Source: JAGRKR01 sp041397725
GTDB taxonomy: Bacteria; Pseudomonadota; Alphaproteobacteria; Rhizobiales; Hyphomicrobiaceae
Assembly (NCBI GenBank): GCA_041397725.1
Contig: JAWKVZ010000003.1
Span: 62,001 to 126,000 of the forward strand
DNA: 64,000 nucleotides
Direction: 5' to 3'
In this document: positions 1-7,850 of the stretch, piece by piece
Layout: each line of letters opens with the position of its first letter
Numbering within the stretch: position 1 is the first letter of the stretch
Translations under genes and position numbers: made by a program
Notes under the pieces: generated by a model
The model's database searches: none
Told to the model about the DNA's origin: nothing
Seen by the model: the letters and a program-made list of their open reading frames with translations, nothing else

Positions 1-269
1 TCGAGTGTCGCCTCGGTCCACACGAGGCCCTTGGCCGCCTCGGCCTTCATGCTGTCGGAGTACTTGAAGTCGGCGAGCGAGCCGGCCTTTCGGCCGATGA
101 TGCCGTTGAGTTGCGGACCGACGCCGTGCTTTGCGCCTGGTCCGACCGTGTGGCAGCTCTTGCACTTGCCGAACAATTCCTTGCCGCTTTCGACGTCGGC
201 CGCCGATGCGGCGGTCGCGAGGGGGGCGCTCAGCAGCGCAACCGCGGCAATCGTTAACAAGCGTCGCAT
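1..269 (-). CDS. class I cytochrome c, 3' end beyond the window
   Basis: The first 89 residues of a periplasmic electron carrier are visible; the gene runs off the left edge. A Sec signal peptide of about 23 residues (hydrophobic core, then SAA-like cleavage site) precedes a heme attachment motif CKSCH and a following GPQLNGIIGRKAG stretch, which is the usual haem-facing segment of small cytochromes c of the c2/c550 type. The start is ATG at 269, with AGGAGG seven bases upstream. An FNR-type box lies 79-92 bases upstream of the start, so anaerobic or nitrate control together with the nar genes is likely. It could donate electrons to a periplasmic reductase or oxidase; the partner is not shown here. 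Confidence 0.85.
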   Translation of the reverse strand, partial: MRRLLTIAAVALLSAPLATAASAADVESGKELFGKCKSCHTVGPGAKHGVGPQLNGIIGRKAGSLADFKYSDSMKAEAAKGLVWTEATL

Positions 270-347
270 GTACCCTCCTGCAATGCGAAAAGAGCAGGCA
301 GTCCGCTGCCTGCTCTGCCGACGGAGCATATTGGACAGGCTAAAGCC

Positions 348-361
348 TTGATTTTCGTCAA
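348..361. promoter_or_regulatory. FNR/NarR-type box in front of the cytochrome c gene
   Basis: TTGATTTTCGTCAA fits the FNR-family palindrome TTGAT-N4-ATCAA with one change (GTCAA right half-site). It is centred about 85 bases upstream of the cytochrome c start. The same TTGAT-N4-GTCAA form occurs twice between narK and the narR-like gene. Confidence 0.6.
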
Positions 362-623
362 GTCTGGAGAATTCGTCGCGGCTCGGCCGACCGTTCCGGC
401 CGGGCGCCGCGGGCGGCGTGGTGCGGACAGACCCTGGAGATCTTCCGCTAAGGCTGGATGGGAGCCGTCCGTTGACTTAGTATCCGGCGCGCCGCCCCTG
501 CGGGCGGTGGATTAGGGTCACGCCGGCGGGTGTGTCGCCGGAACTTGCACGCCTTAAACGTGTGCCCGTCGGAATCGCACAGCGTTTGGTTCAGTAATAG
601 CGTGCGTTCGCGTCGGCCGGAGC

Positions 624-651
624 CTTCAATTCGCTTTCCGGCATACCATAT
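624..651 (+). promoter_or_regulatory. RpoH-type heat-shock promoter of htpX
   Basis: CTTCAA, 16 bases, then CCATAT. This is one mismatch from the alphaproteobacterial RpoH pattern CTTGAA-N16/17-CCANAT. It lies about 80 bases before the htpX start. HtpX is a heat-shock protease in many bacteria, so the match is in the expected place. Confidence 0.5.
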
Positions 652-730
652 CTACGGCTGCTGTCCGATACGCCGCACCGGCGTATATCTCGCTTGCACA
701 TCGCCACCTCCAAGGGGGGAACGGAGTAAC

Positions 731-1603
731 ATGAAGCGCATTGGCCTCTTCCTGGCGACCAACATTGCCGTCATGGTCGTCATCGCTATCATCATCAACA
801 TCTTCGGTCTCGGCAGGATCGCGGATCAGAACGGCATCAATTTCGGCGCCCTGCTGGCGCTCTCGGCAGTGATCGGCTTCACTGGCGCGATCATCTCGTT
901 GCTGATCTCGAAGCCGATGGCCAAATGGCAGACGGGCGCCCAGGTCATCACGCAACCGTCCAACGCGGACGAGCGCTGGCTGGTCGATACCGTCGCGAAG
1001 CTGTCCAAGAAGGCCGGGATCACACCACCGGAGGTCGCCGTCTACGAGGGTGAGCCCAACGCCTTCGCCACGGGCGCCTTCAAGAATTCGGCTCTGGTCG
1101 CCGTGTCGACGGGTCTTCTCGAGACCATGAACCACGAGGAGGTCGAGGCCGTTCTCGCCCACGAGGTCGCCCACGTCGCAAACGGCGACATGGTGACGAT
1201 GACCCTCATCCAGGGCGTGGTGAACACCTTCGTCGTGTTCCTGTCGCGCATCGTCGGCTACCTCGTCGATAAGCAGATCAACAAGGACGGAAACGGCCAG
1301 GGCATCGGCTACTTCGTCACCTCGATCGTCTGCCAGATCGTGTTCGGCATCCTCGCCTCGATGATCGTCGCCTGGTTCTCGCGGCAGCGAGAGTTCCGCG
1401 CCGACGCGGATGCAGCCAAGTACATGGGGCAGCCGAACAGCATGATCAGCGCTCTTGCCACCCTCGGCCGCGGCGAGGCCGGCGAGTTGCCTAAGTCCAT
1501 CCAGGCTGCCGGTATCGGCCCCTCGCCCGGCATCATGGCGCTGTTCTCGACGCACCCGCCCATCGAGGCCCGCATCGAGGCCCTGAAGCAGTTCCGCCGG
1601 TAA
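731..1603 (+). CDS. htpX: membrane zinc metalloprotease HtpX (M48 family)
   Basis: A 290-residue integral inner-membrane protease that degrades misfolded membrane proteins, usually alongside FtsH. Two N-terminal membrane segments (about 5-27 and 38-60) are followed by the zinc motif HEVAH at residues 144-148. Two further hydrophobic segments come next, and then QREFRADADAAK, which carries the third zinc ligand Glu. Length matches the family (about 290). ATG at 731 was chosen because MKRIGLFLAT is the conserved HtpX start and AGGGGGGAACGGAG lies just upstream; longer readings in the same frame add no conserved sequence. An RpoH-like promoter lies upstream and a strong terminator follows. Confidence 0.95.
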   Translation: MKRIGLFLATNIAVMVVIAIIINIFGLGRIADQNGINFGALLALSAVIGFTGAIISLLISKPMAKWQTGAQVITQPSNADERWLVDTVAKLSKKAGITPPEVAVYEGEPNAFATGAFKNSALVAVSTGLLETMNHEEVEAVLAHEVAHVANGDMVTMTLIQGVVNTFVVFLSRIVGYLVDKQINKDGNGQGIGYFVTSIVCQIVFGILASMIVAWFSRQREFRADADAAKYMGQPNSMISALATLGRGEAGELPKSIQAAGIGPSPGIMALFSTHPPIEARIEALKQFRR

Positions 1604-1626
1604 GCGGCGCCATCATCGAAGGAAGA

Positions 1627-1656
1627 GCGGCCGGAGGAGCCTCCGGCCGCTTTTTT
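1627..1656 (+). terminator. rho-independent terminator after htpX
   Basis: Perfect 11-bp stem (GCGGCCGGAGG with CCTCCGGCCGC, 2-base loop) followed by six T residues. It sits between convergent htpX and the end of the nar operon, so the hairpin may also help stop transcripts from the minus strand, although no T-run follows on that side. Confidence 0.9.
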
Positions 1657-1663
1657 CATGCGT

Positions 1664-2257
1664 TCAGGCCGGCGGCGCGAGCACGCGCTCGATGTCGACG
1701 GCGTGATGAGGGCCGCGCAGCGTTCCCGCCAGGGTTTCGGCCGTAATCTCGCCTGCGAGATCGCCCGCAAATGCCCGCCAACTGTCGAGATTGCAGGTGG
1801 GGATGGCGATCAGCACGGGAATGCCCCGTTCGAGCGCATCGGCGATCACGGGCCGGAAGCCGCCGCCCTCCGCCTCCATCTTTCCGAACTTGTTGACGAT
1901 CAGAATATCGGCGCCTGTCGCGAGCATGTCGTGCGCCCGCACCACGGCATTGGCCAGTTCCGCGGCGTCCAGACGGCAGCCGCGGGCACCCTCTCCGCGA
2001 TCCTCCGAGAGCTTCAGCGTCTCATGGCTCGAGAGGTCCTCGAGCTCCATATCGCAACGGGCGCGGTCCGCGCGCGGGGCCGCGTGCTGTATGAAGCCGC
2101 AGCAGCGCGCGCCCAGTCCGTCGAAATGGGCTGCAAGGCGCCGCAGGATGTCTGCCGCCAGCGAGGACTCGCTGTAGACGACGGCCATGATGGGACGGGC
2201 AAAGGCGACAAGTGGCGCGCCTTCGCTGTTGGTCGTTCTTTCGGTCTGTCCGCTCAT
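1664..2257 (-). CDS. DUF2478 family protein (nucleotide-binding-like, molybdoenzyme-associated)
   Basis: A 197-residue cytosolic protein resembling DUF2478. Recognisable stretches are the N-terminal MAVVYSESS strand, LEDLSSHE and LIVNKFGKMEAEGGG, which recalls THEP1-like nucleoside triphosphatases although no canonical P-loop is seen. Members of this family are often found beside molybdate transporters or molybdoenzyme genes, which fits its place as last gene of the nar operon. Its ATG follows the carbonic anhydrase stop directly (TGAATG), so the two are probably translationally coupled. The biochemical role is unknown; a part in molybdenum cofactor handling for NarG is an inference from context. 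Confidence 0.75.
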   Translation of the reverse strand: MSGQTERTTNSEGAPLVAFARPIMAVVYSESSLAADILRRLAAHFDGLGARCCGFIQHAAPRADRARCDMELEDLSSHETLKLSEDRGEGARGCRLDAAELANAVVRAHDMLATGADILIVNKFGKMEAEGGGFRPVIADALERGIPVLIAIPTCNLDSWRAFAGDLAGEITAETLAGTLRGPHHAVDIERVLAPPA

Positions 2258-3028
2258 TCAACACCTGCATTTCTGCGCGAGAGCATCAGGCTCCGCGGCG
2301 GTGGCATGGTCGTAAGCACCGGCGCCGAGGCCGGCAAAGGCATCGAGGGCCTGGCGCCGTTTGGCGCTGATGGCCTCGACGGGTTGAAGCACCCGCTGAT
2401 CGATCGAGGGCAGCCCGTCGCGCTCCGCGATCGAGGAGACATGCGGGCCAAGGTCGCGCAGGAGGCCATCGTGGATGGCGTAGAGCCACCCGTGCACGTG
2501 CAACTGCTGCCCGCGCGCCCAGGCATTCTCCACGATGGGCGTTTGCGCGATGCGGCGAACCTGCATCTCGACGTTGACCTCGCACATGCGGTCGATGCGC
2601 GCTGCGTCGTTCCCGAGGGCGTCGAACTGCGGGCGGTGCTTGCGATAGAGCATGGTGATGGGTTGCAGCCAGTGATCGAGCATGGCGCCCCGCTGCTCGG
2701 CGAGCGCGCGCCGGATGCCGCCGCAACCGTAGTGGCCGCAGACGATGATGTGCTTCACCTCGAGATGCTCGATGGCGAACTCCAGGACGGACAGGATGTT
2801 GAGATCGCTGGTGTGCACGACGTTGGCGATGTTGCGGTGGACGAAGACCGCACCGGGGTCGAGCCCGAGCACGTCGTTGGCCGTGACGCGACTGTCGGAG
2901 CAACCGATCCACAGATAGCCGGGTCTCTGCTGCTCGGCCATGCGCTGGAAGAAGTCCGGATCGTCGCGCCGTTTGCCGGCGGCCCAGGCGACGTTGCGGT
3001 CGAGCAGGTGATCGAGCGTGCGGGACAT
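2258..3028 (-). CDS. beta-class carbonic anhydrase
   Basis: A 256-residue cytosolic zinc enzyme interconverting CO2 and bicarbonate. The zinc ligands are visible as Cys43 (in CSDSR, with catalytic Asp45 and Arg47), His99 and Cys102 (in GHYGCGG), the usual beta-CA pattern. N-terminal helices and DPGAVFVHRNIANVV agree with the Can/CynT type. The start codon overlaps the stop of the hemerythrin gene by one base, and the stop abuts the DUF2478 start, so it sits inside the nar operon. Why nitrate respiration would need a dedicated carbonic anhydrase is not obvious; pH or bicarbonate supply under anaerobiosis is a guess. The last ten residues are Cys-rich (QKCRC). Confidence 0.92.
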   Translation of the reverse strand: MSRTLDHLLDRNVAWAAGKRRDDPDFFQRMAEQQRPGYLWIGCSDSRVTANDVLGLDPGAVFVHRNIANVVHTSDLNILSVLEFAIEHLEVKHIIVCGHYGCGGIRRALAEQRGAMLDHWLQPITMLYRKHRPQFDALGNDAARIDRMCEVNVEMQVRRIAQTPIVENAWARGQQLHVHGWLYAIHDGLLRDLGPHVSSIAERDGLPSIDQRVLQPVEAISAKRRQALDAFAGLGAGAYDHATAAEPDALAQKCRC

Positions 3029-3594
3029 CAGGCGTTCACTCCGCGGCGCATGCGCATGCTGTGCGTGATGGCTTCGAGGTCGGCTCGCTTCAGGCGTTTG
3101 CGCGCGATCACCAGCACGATGCCGTTTTCGATCGCGAGATGGCGGTGCTCGCGCCGCGCAAAGGTGGTCAGCAGCTCCGCGACGCGTGGCGCAATCTCGA
3201 TGGGGTCACGATCCCCGTCCCCGCCGAGAGCCTCGACGATCCTGGTCGCCTGGCGCTCGGACAGATGGTGCTCGCTCGACAGCAGGCGCAGGACGGGCTC
3301 GAGCCCATCCTCGGGCACCGAGCGCCGCAGCACGCTCGGGAAGATGTCGTCGTCCTCGTCGCGGTGATGCAATGGAACCTCGCGGGTGAGAAAGGCGATC
3401 AGGCGCTCCGCCGCCTCGCGCGAGCACCGCCCGCTTTCCGCGATCGTGCGCATCTCGGCGTGCATGCAGCGATGGCGCAAGTGCGCCGCGCTCAGGTAGT
3501 CGAGAGGCCGCTGCAGAAGGGCGTCGGGCAAAGGCTCGAGCGCGCCCGTCGTTGGCCGCGCACCCGACTCCAAAGCTCGCCGCCGGACTGCCAT
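3028..3594 (-). CDS. hemerythrin HHE-domain protein
   Basis: A predicted 188-residue four-helix di-iron protein. Likely iron ligands are spread over the four helices: His41/His45, His76-His77 with Glu80 (HHRDEDDDIFP), His109/His110 (SEHH) and His150/His152 with Glu156 (REHRHLAIE). Related proteins bind O2 or NO or repair iron-sulfur clusters, so protection of the FeS-rich Nar enzyme from NO or oxygen is plausible but inferred. ATG at 3594 was chosen because it follows the previous stop by seven bases; an in-frame GTG at 3645 would add 17 residues but overlaps the upstream gene and has no Shine-Dalgarno sequence. It overlaps the carbonic anhydrase start by one base. Confidence 0.85.
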   Translation of the reverse strand: MAVRRRALESGARPTTGALEPLPDALLQRPLDYLSAAHLRHRCMHAEMRTIAESGRCSREAAERLIAFLTREVPLHHRDEDDDIFPSVLRRSVPEDGLEPVLRLLSSEHHLSERQATRIVEALGGDGDRDPIEIAPRVAELLTTFARREHRHLAIENGIVLVIARKRLKRADLEAITHSMRMRRGVNA

Positions 3595-3601
3595 GGCCGT
3601 G

Positions 3602-3943
3602 CTATCCCGCGGCAGGCGCGCCGGACCCGGCGCAGGTGTGCTCACAGGAGGGAGACAGCTCGGCCCTGTCCTTCGCGATGGCCCAGCGTACCAGGCGCTG
3701 CAAGGCAGCCTGCCCGGGGTCGTCGGCGCGCTCCATGGCAGCGATCAGGGCGAGCCAGTCCTCATCGCCCGCCCCGTTGGCGAAGCGGGCGGCGCCGAGC
3801 GCGACGTACTCGGCGGGCGTTTCGCCGAAGCGCTCCGCCATCGCCGCGACCTCGGCATAGAGAGGCAGATCCCGCAGGGCCTCGAGGGCCGCAGCGGCAT
3901 CCTGGTGGCTTTCGAGACGTGCGAGCAGGGCGCCCAGTGTCAT
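3602..3943 (-). CDS. unrecognised 113-residue protein of the nar operon
   Basis: No family recognised. The protein is Ala-, Leu- and Glu-rich and predicted all-helical (residues 1-95), with pairs of amphipathic helices that look like a small TPR- or HEAT-like scaffold. A short tail carries two cysteines (PSCEHTCAGSG). No signal peptide or membrane segment. ATG at 3943 has AGGAG at a good distance, ten bases after the PpiC stop; a longer in-frame reading upstream lies antisense-like inside ppiC and was dropped. Its tight position between ppiC and the hemerythrin gene suggests a chaperone or assembly role for nitrate reductase, but this is inference only. Confidence 0.75.
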   Translation of the reverse strand: MTLGALLARLESHQDAAAALEALRDLPLYAEVAAMAERFGETPAEYVALGAARFANGAGDEDWLALIAAMERADDPGQAALQRLVRWAIAKDRAELSPSCEHTCAGSGAPAAG

Positions 3944-3953
3944 CGTAGCTCTC

Positions 3954-4808
3954 CTATTGCACGAGTGGCGATGCGTCGCCTGCCAGCTCGATGCCCGTGA
4001 TGGTGGCTCTGCCGGCGAGCATGGTGATGTACTGGCGGATGGCGGTATGGCGCGCGCGGGTGACGAGCCACTCGGCGACCTGCGCGTGCACCATCTCGAA
4101 CGGAAGCTCGCGGCCGGCGATGCGCTGGTCGACGACCACGACATGCCAGCCATAGCGGGTCTCGATCAGGCCGTGGCCGTCGAGCTCCGCCAAGGCGCTC
4201 TCGAACTCCGGCACCGTCTGGCCGTCGCTGATCTGGCCGAGGCTTCCGCCCTGGGCCGCCGATGGACAGGCGGAGAAGGCGGTTGCCAGTCGCGCGAAAC
4301 TCTCCGGCTCGGTATGGACCGTGGCCAGGATTGCGTCGGCGTCGACCTTGGCCTTCTGGCGCGCCTCGGCGTCGTCGGGCGCCGCGGGCAGGAGGATGTG
4401 GCGCACGCCATAGAGGTCGGACGTGCGGAAGCGGGCGCGGTTCGCCGCGTAGATCCGTCGGCAAGTCTCCTCGTCCGGCTCCGGCGTCCGCACCTCCTGC
4501 GCGATTAGTTGGCGCACCAGCGCCTCTTCGTCGGTTTCGCGCCTCCCTTCCGGGTCTGTGAGCGGCTGCGGCGCGAGGGCGAGACGGTTCGCCTCCTGCA
4601 GCAGCAGCTCCCGCACGACCAGCGCACGGGCCGCGGCCAGCCAGGCCGCGACTGGCTTTCCGGCCGGGTGGTTCTGCGTCTCGCGGGCGATCTCGGCGTG
4701 CGCGATGACGACGCCGTTGACCGAGACCGGCTTCGGGCGGGGCAGCGGGCTGCGAGCCGTGGCATCGCCCGCGGCTCCGGCAGCGGTCTTGTCGAAGAGC
4801 GTGGTCAT
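3954..4808 (-). CDS. parvulin-type peptidyl-prolyl isomerase (PpiC/NifM-like)
   Basis: A 284-residue protein. The N-terminal half is a helical SurA/NifM-like chaperone region. A parvulin domain spans about residues 135-235, with VRHILLPA, FARLATAFSACPSAAQGG and YGWHVVVVDQRI as the typical landmarks. No signal peptide, so it probably acts in the cytoplasm. PpiC-type isomerases follow narI in several nar operons (for example in Pseudomonas) and are thought to help fold or mature NarGH; the role here follows from that context. The start lies four bases after the narI stop. Confidence 0.88.
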   Translation of the reverse strand: MTTLFDKTAAGAAGDATARSPLPRPKPVSVNGVVIAHAEIARETQNHPAGKPVAAWLAAARALVVRELLLQEANRLALAPQPLTDPEGRRETDEEALVRQLIAQEVRTPEPDEETCRRIYAANRARFRTSDLYGVRHILLPAAPDDAEARQKAKVDADAILATVHTEPESFARLATAFSACPSAAQGGSLGQISDGQTVPEFESALAELDGHGLIETRYGWHVVVVDQRIAGRELPFEMVHAQVAEWLVTRARHTAIRQYITMLAGRATITGIELAGDASPLVQ

Positions 4809-4812
4809 CGCA

Positions 4813-5544
4813 CTACTCCGACGCCGGGCTGTAGGTGCCGTCCCGGGAGGCTGTCCCGAGCGGGCGACGCGAGCGCACGACCTGATAGCCGCGACGACCG
4901 AGATACCAGACCGGCGCCGACCAGATGTGCACGAGCCGCGAGAACGGGAAGAGCAGGAAGATGGTCATGCCGAGCACGAGGTGCACGAGGTAGGGCCAAT
5001 CGAGTCCCTGCAAGGTCCGGGCATCGACCGGCTGCACGGTCAGGATGCCCTGTGCCCAGTTGGACAGACGGATCATGACGGAGCCGTCGGTGTGGCCGAG
5101 CGAGAAGGGCAGGGTGATGAGCCCGAGCACGAGCTGCACCCACAGGATGATCAGCACCGCCAGGTCCATGTAGGTCGAGGTCTGGCGGATGCGGGCGTCG
5201 AACAGGCGACGGTGCAGGAGCAGCGTCAGGCCGATGAAGCAGACCGTGCCGGCGATGCCGCCGGCCACGATGGCCAGCATCTGCTTCTGCGAGGGCGTCA
5301 CGAAGATCGTATAGACCGCCTTGGGGGTCAGCAGGCCGACGGTATGCCCGAGCAGCAGGAAGAGGATGCCGAAGTGAAAGAGGTTCGAGCCCCAGAAGAG
5401 CTGACGGCGGCGCAGCAGCTGACTGGAGCTCGCCTTCCAAGTGTACTGCTCGCGGTCGAAGCGGATGAGGCTGCCGAACACGAAAGCGGACAGGCAGACG
5501 TAAGGGTACCAGACGAAGAGGATGTGGAAGATCGCGTCGCGCAT
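4813..5544 (-). CDS. narI: respiratory nitrate reductase gamma subunit NarI (cytochrome b)
   Basis: A 243-residue membrane diheme cytochrome b that oxidises quinol and passes electrons to NarH. Five membrane segments are visible. Haem ligands in the second (His57 and His67 in LFHFGILFLLLGH) and last segment (VHLVLGMT and RLVHIWSAP) match the four axial histidines of E. coli NarI. Length is normal (E. coli 225). Starts 12 bases after the narJ stop. Confidence 0.97.
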   Translation of the reverse strand: MRDAIFHILFVWYPYVCLSAFVFGSLIRFDREQYTWKASSSQLLRRRQLFWGSNLFHFGILFLLLGHTVGLLTPKAVYTIFVTPSQKQMLAIVAGGIAGTVCFIGLTLLLHRRLFDARIRQTSTYMDLAVLIILWVQLVLGLITLPFSLGHTDGSVMIRLSNWAQGILTVQPVDARTLQGLDWPYLVHLVLGMTIFLLFPFSRLVHIWSAPVWYLGRRGYQVVRSRRPLGTASRDGTYSPASE

Positions 5545-5556
5545 GGCGCGTGCTCC

Positions 5557-6309
5557 TCAAGTGCGGGGTGTCGAATTATGGGTGATGATGGTCTGCGGGC
5601 CGTGGCCGGGCTGCGGCTCCAGTCCCGGCGCCGGGCGGCGGGCCTGCCGGAGCTTCGCCGCCAGCCGGTCGATGCCGCAGTCGGCAGCCGCTGCGCCGGG
5701 GCCGAACGTGACTTCCTCGTCCTCCCAGGCAGCGTCCAGGGCCTCGAGATCGTCGGGGTCGGGATCGACCTCGGCCCGCAGCGCCGCGAGTTGTGCGGGA
5801 TCGAGCCTGGCCTTCGACAGGGCAAGCAGGGCGTCGAGCACCGCCGCATAGGGCGAGCTGCGGCGCGCCAGGCGCTCCTTGAGGGCGGCCAGCACATGCG
5901 CCGGCTGGCCGATGAGCTCGATCGCATCGGCGGGATCGCGCGTCGAGGCGAACTCGAGGAAGAGCGGCAGGAAGTCGGGCAGCTCTTTGTCGGTGGGTGA
6001 GTAGCCCGCCTCCTCGTACAGCCGCAGCAGATCGACCATCGCCTGCCCCCGGTCGCGGCTCTCCCCATGCACATGCTCGAAGAGATGCAGCGACAGCGAG
6101 CGCGTGCGGTCGAAGAGCAGGACGTAGCGTTCCTGCGCATCGAATGGATCGCGGGCGGCGAGATCGTCGATGAGCGCCACGACGCCCGCGAGGTGAGCGC
6201 CGCGAAGCACGCCTTCGCTGCGCAGCACGGCCTTGAGTTCGTCAGCTGCGGCGGCGAGCTCCTCGGTCGGATAGGTCAGCAGAGCGGAAAGCACCTTGAG
6301 CGTCTTCAT
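5557..6309 (-). CDS. narJ: nitrate reductase assembly chaperone NarJ
   Basis: A 250-residue cytosolic chaperone of the TorD/NarJ family that holds apo-NarGH and helps insert molybdenum cofactor and the FS0 cluster. Helical, with the signature LLTYPTEEL near the start and RYVLLFDRTRSLSLHLFEHVHG (Asp-Arg-…-His) around residues 61-82, and EELPD-like KELPDFLPLFLEF further on. The C-terminal 40 residues are Pro/Gly-rich and probably disordered. The ATG overlaps the narH stop (TGATG), indicating translational coupling. Confidence 0.96.
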   Translation of the reverse strand: MKTLKVLSALLTYPTEELAAAADELKAVLRSEGVLRGAHLAGVVALIDDLAARDPFDAQERYVLLFDRTRSLSLHLFEHVHGESRDRGQAMVDLLRLYEEAGYSPTDKELPDFLPLFLEFASTRDPADAIELIGQPAHVLAALKERLARRSSPYAAVLDALLALSKARLDPAQLAALRAEVDPDPDDLEALDAAWEDEEVTFGPGAAAADCGIDRLAAKLRQARRPAPGLEPQPGHGPQTIITHNSTPRT

Positions 6310-7835
6310 CAGTAGGCTCCCATGCGCGGCTTGTCGTTCTTGACCTTGATGCCGCCGAAGAGGTTGGCCTTGGTGTCGCTCGGCAGGCAGCCGTCGCCGA
6401 AGGAGAAGCCGCATTCGCCGCGGAGCTCGTAGGCGTCCTGGGTCACCTCGCGGTGGCTGGTCGGAATGACGAAGCGGTCCTCGTAATTGGCGATGGCCAT
6501 CACGTGGTACATCTCCTCGATCTGCAGAGGGGTGAGGCCCACACGCTTGGCGACCGCCTCGTCGATGACGCCGTCGATGGTCTTGGCGCGCATGTAGGTG
6601 CGCATGGCGAGCATGCGCTCGAGGCCGGTCGCCACCGGCCGCTCGTCGCCCGCGGTCAGCATGTTGGCGAGATACCTGAGCGGGATGCGCAGGGACTTGA
6701 CGTCGGGCATGCCGCCGTCGGTCCCCATCTTGCCGGCCTCGGCCGCGGACGTGATCGGCGAGAGCGGCGGCACGTACCAGACCATGGGCAGCGTGCGGTA
6801 CTCGGGATGCAGCGGGAATGCGACCTTCCACTCCATCGCCATCTTCCAGATCGGAGACTTTTTCGCGGCCTCGATCCAGGCGTCGGGAATGCCCTCGAGC
6901 CGCGCCCGCTCGGCGACGAGCGGGTTGTTGGGGTCGAGGAAGACGGAGAGCTGCGACTCGTAGAGGTCGGTCTCAGATTTGACGCTGGCCGCGGCCTCGA
7001 TACGGTCCGCGTCATAGAGCACGACGCCGAGATAGCGGATGCGCCCGACGCACGTCTCGGAGCAGACCGTCGGCTGGCCGGCCTCGATGCGCGGGTAGCA
7101 CAGGATGCACTTCTCGCTCTTGCCGCTCGACCAGTTGAAGTAGATCTTCTTGTAGGGGCAGCCCGACACGCACATGCGCCAGCCGCGGCACTTCTCCTGG
7201 TCGATGAGGACGATGCCGTCCTCCTCGCGCTTGTAGATGGCGCCCGAGGGGCACGAGGCGACGCAGGCCGGGTTGAGGCAGTGCTCGCACAACCGCGGCA
7301 GGTACATCATGAAGGTGTTCTCGAACTGGCCGTAGATCTCCTTCTGCACACCTTCGAAGTTGACGTCCTTCGAGCGCTTGGCGAATTCGCCGCCGAGAAT
7401 CTCCTCCCAGTTCGGACCCCACTCGATCTTCTCCATGCGCTCGCCGGTGATCAGCGAGCGTGGCCGGGCCGTCGGGAAGGCCTGGCTTTCCGGCGCCTTC
7501 TGGAGGTGCTCGTAGTCGAAGGTGAAGGGCTCGTAGTAGTCGTCGATCTCGGGCATGTGCGGGTTGGCGAAGATGTTCGCCAGGATCCGCCACTTGCCGC
7601 CGATCTTCGGCTCGATCTTGCCGTTGGACTTGCGGGTCCAGCCGCCGTTCCAGCGCTTCTGGTTCTCCCAGTCCTTGGGATAGCCGATGCCGGGCTTCGT
7701 CTCGACGTTGTTGAACCAGGCGTATTCCATGCCTTCGCGGTTGGTCCACACGTTCTTGCAGGTCACCGAGCAGGTATGGCACCCGATGCACTTGTCGAGG
7801 TTGAGGACCATCGCGATCTGAGCGCGAACTTTCAT
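6309..7835 (-). CDS. narH: respiratory nitrate reductase beta subunit NarH
   Basis: A 508-residue iron-sulfur electron-transfer subunit linking NarI haem to NarG. The first cluster motif is CIGCHTCSVTC (Cys16, 19, 22, 26). Later motifs are CEHCLNPACVASCP, CRGWRMCVSGCP (Trp in place of a Cys, as expected for the [3Fe-4S] cluster) and CILCYPRIEAG. All are standard for three [4Fe-4S] and one [3Fe-4S] cluster. Length agrees with E. coli NarH (512). It is cytoplasmic, bound to NarI at the membrane. Starts 15 bases after the narG stop. Confidence 0.98.
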   Translation of the reverse strand: MKVRAQIAMVLNLDKCIGCHTCSVTCKNVWTNREGMEYAWFNNVETKPGIGYPKDWENQKRWNGGWTRKSNGKIEPKIGGKWRILANIFANPHMPEIDDYYEPFTFDYEHLQKAPESQAFPTARPRSLITGERMEKIEWGPNWEEILGGEFAKRSKDVNFEGVQKEIYGQFENTFMMYLPRLCEHCLNPACVASCPSGAIYKREEDGIVLIDQEKCRGWRMCVSGCPYKKIYFNWSSGKSEKCILCYPRIEAGQPTVCSETCVGRIRYLGVVLYDADRIEAAASVKSETDLYESQLSVFLDPNNPLVAERARLEGIPDAWIEAAKKSPIWKMAMEWKVAFPLHPEYRTLPMVWYVPPLSPITSAAEAGKMGTDGGMPDVKSLRIPLRYLANMLTAGDERPVATGLERMLAMRTYMRAKTIDGVIDEAVAKRVGLTPLQIEEMYHVMAIANYEDRFVIPTSHREVTQDAYELRGECGFSFGDGCLPSDTKANLFGGIKVKNDKPRMGAY

Positions 7836-7850
7836 CTGTCTATCTCCTGA

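Noticed and set aside
1658..3367. 569-residue plus-strand frame opposite the DUF2478, carbonic anhydrase and hemerythrin genes
   Set aside because: Three well-supported genes with clear motifs occupy the other strand.
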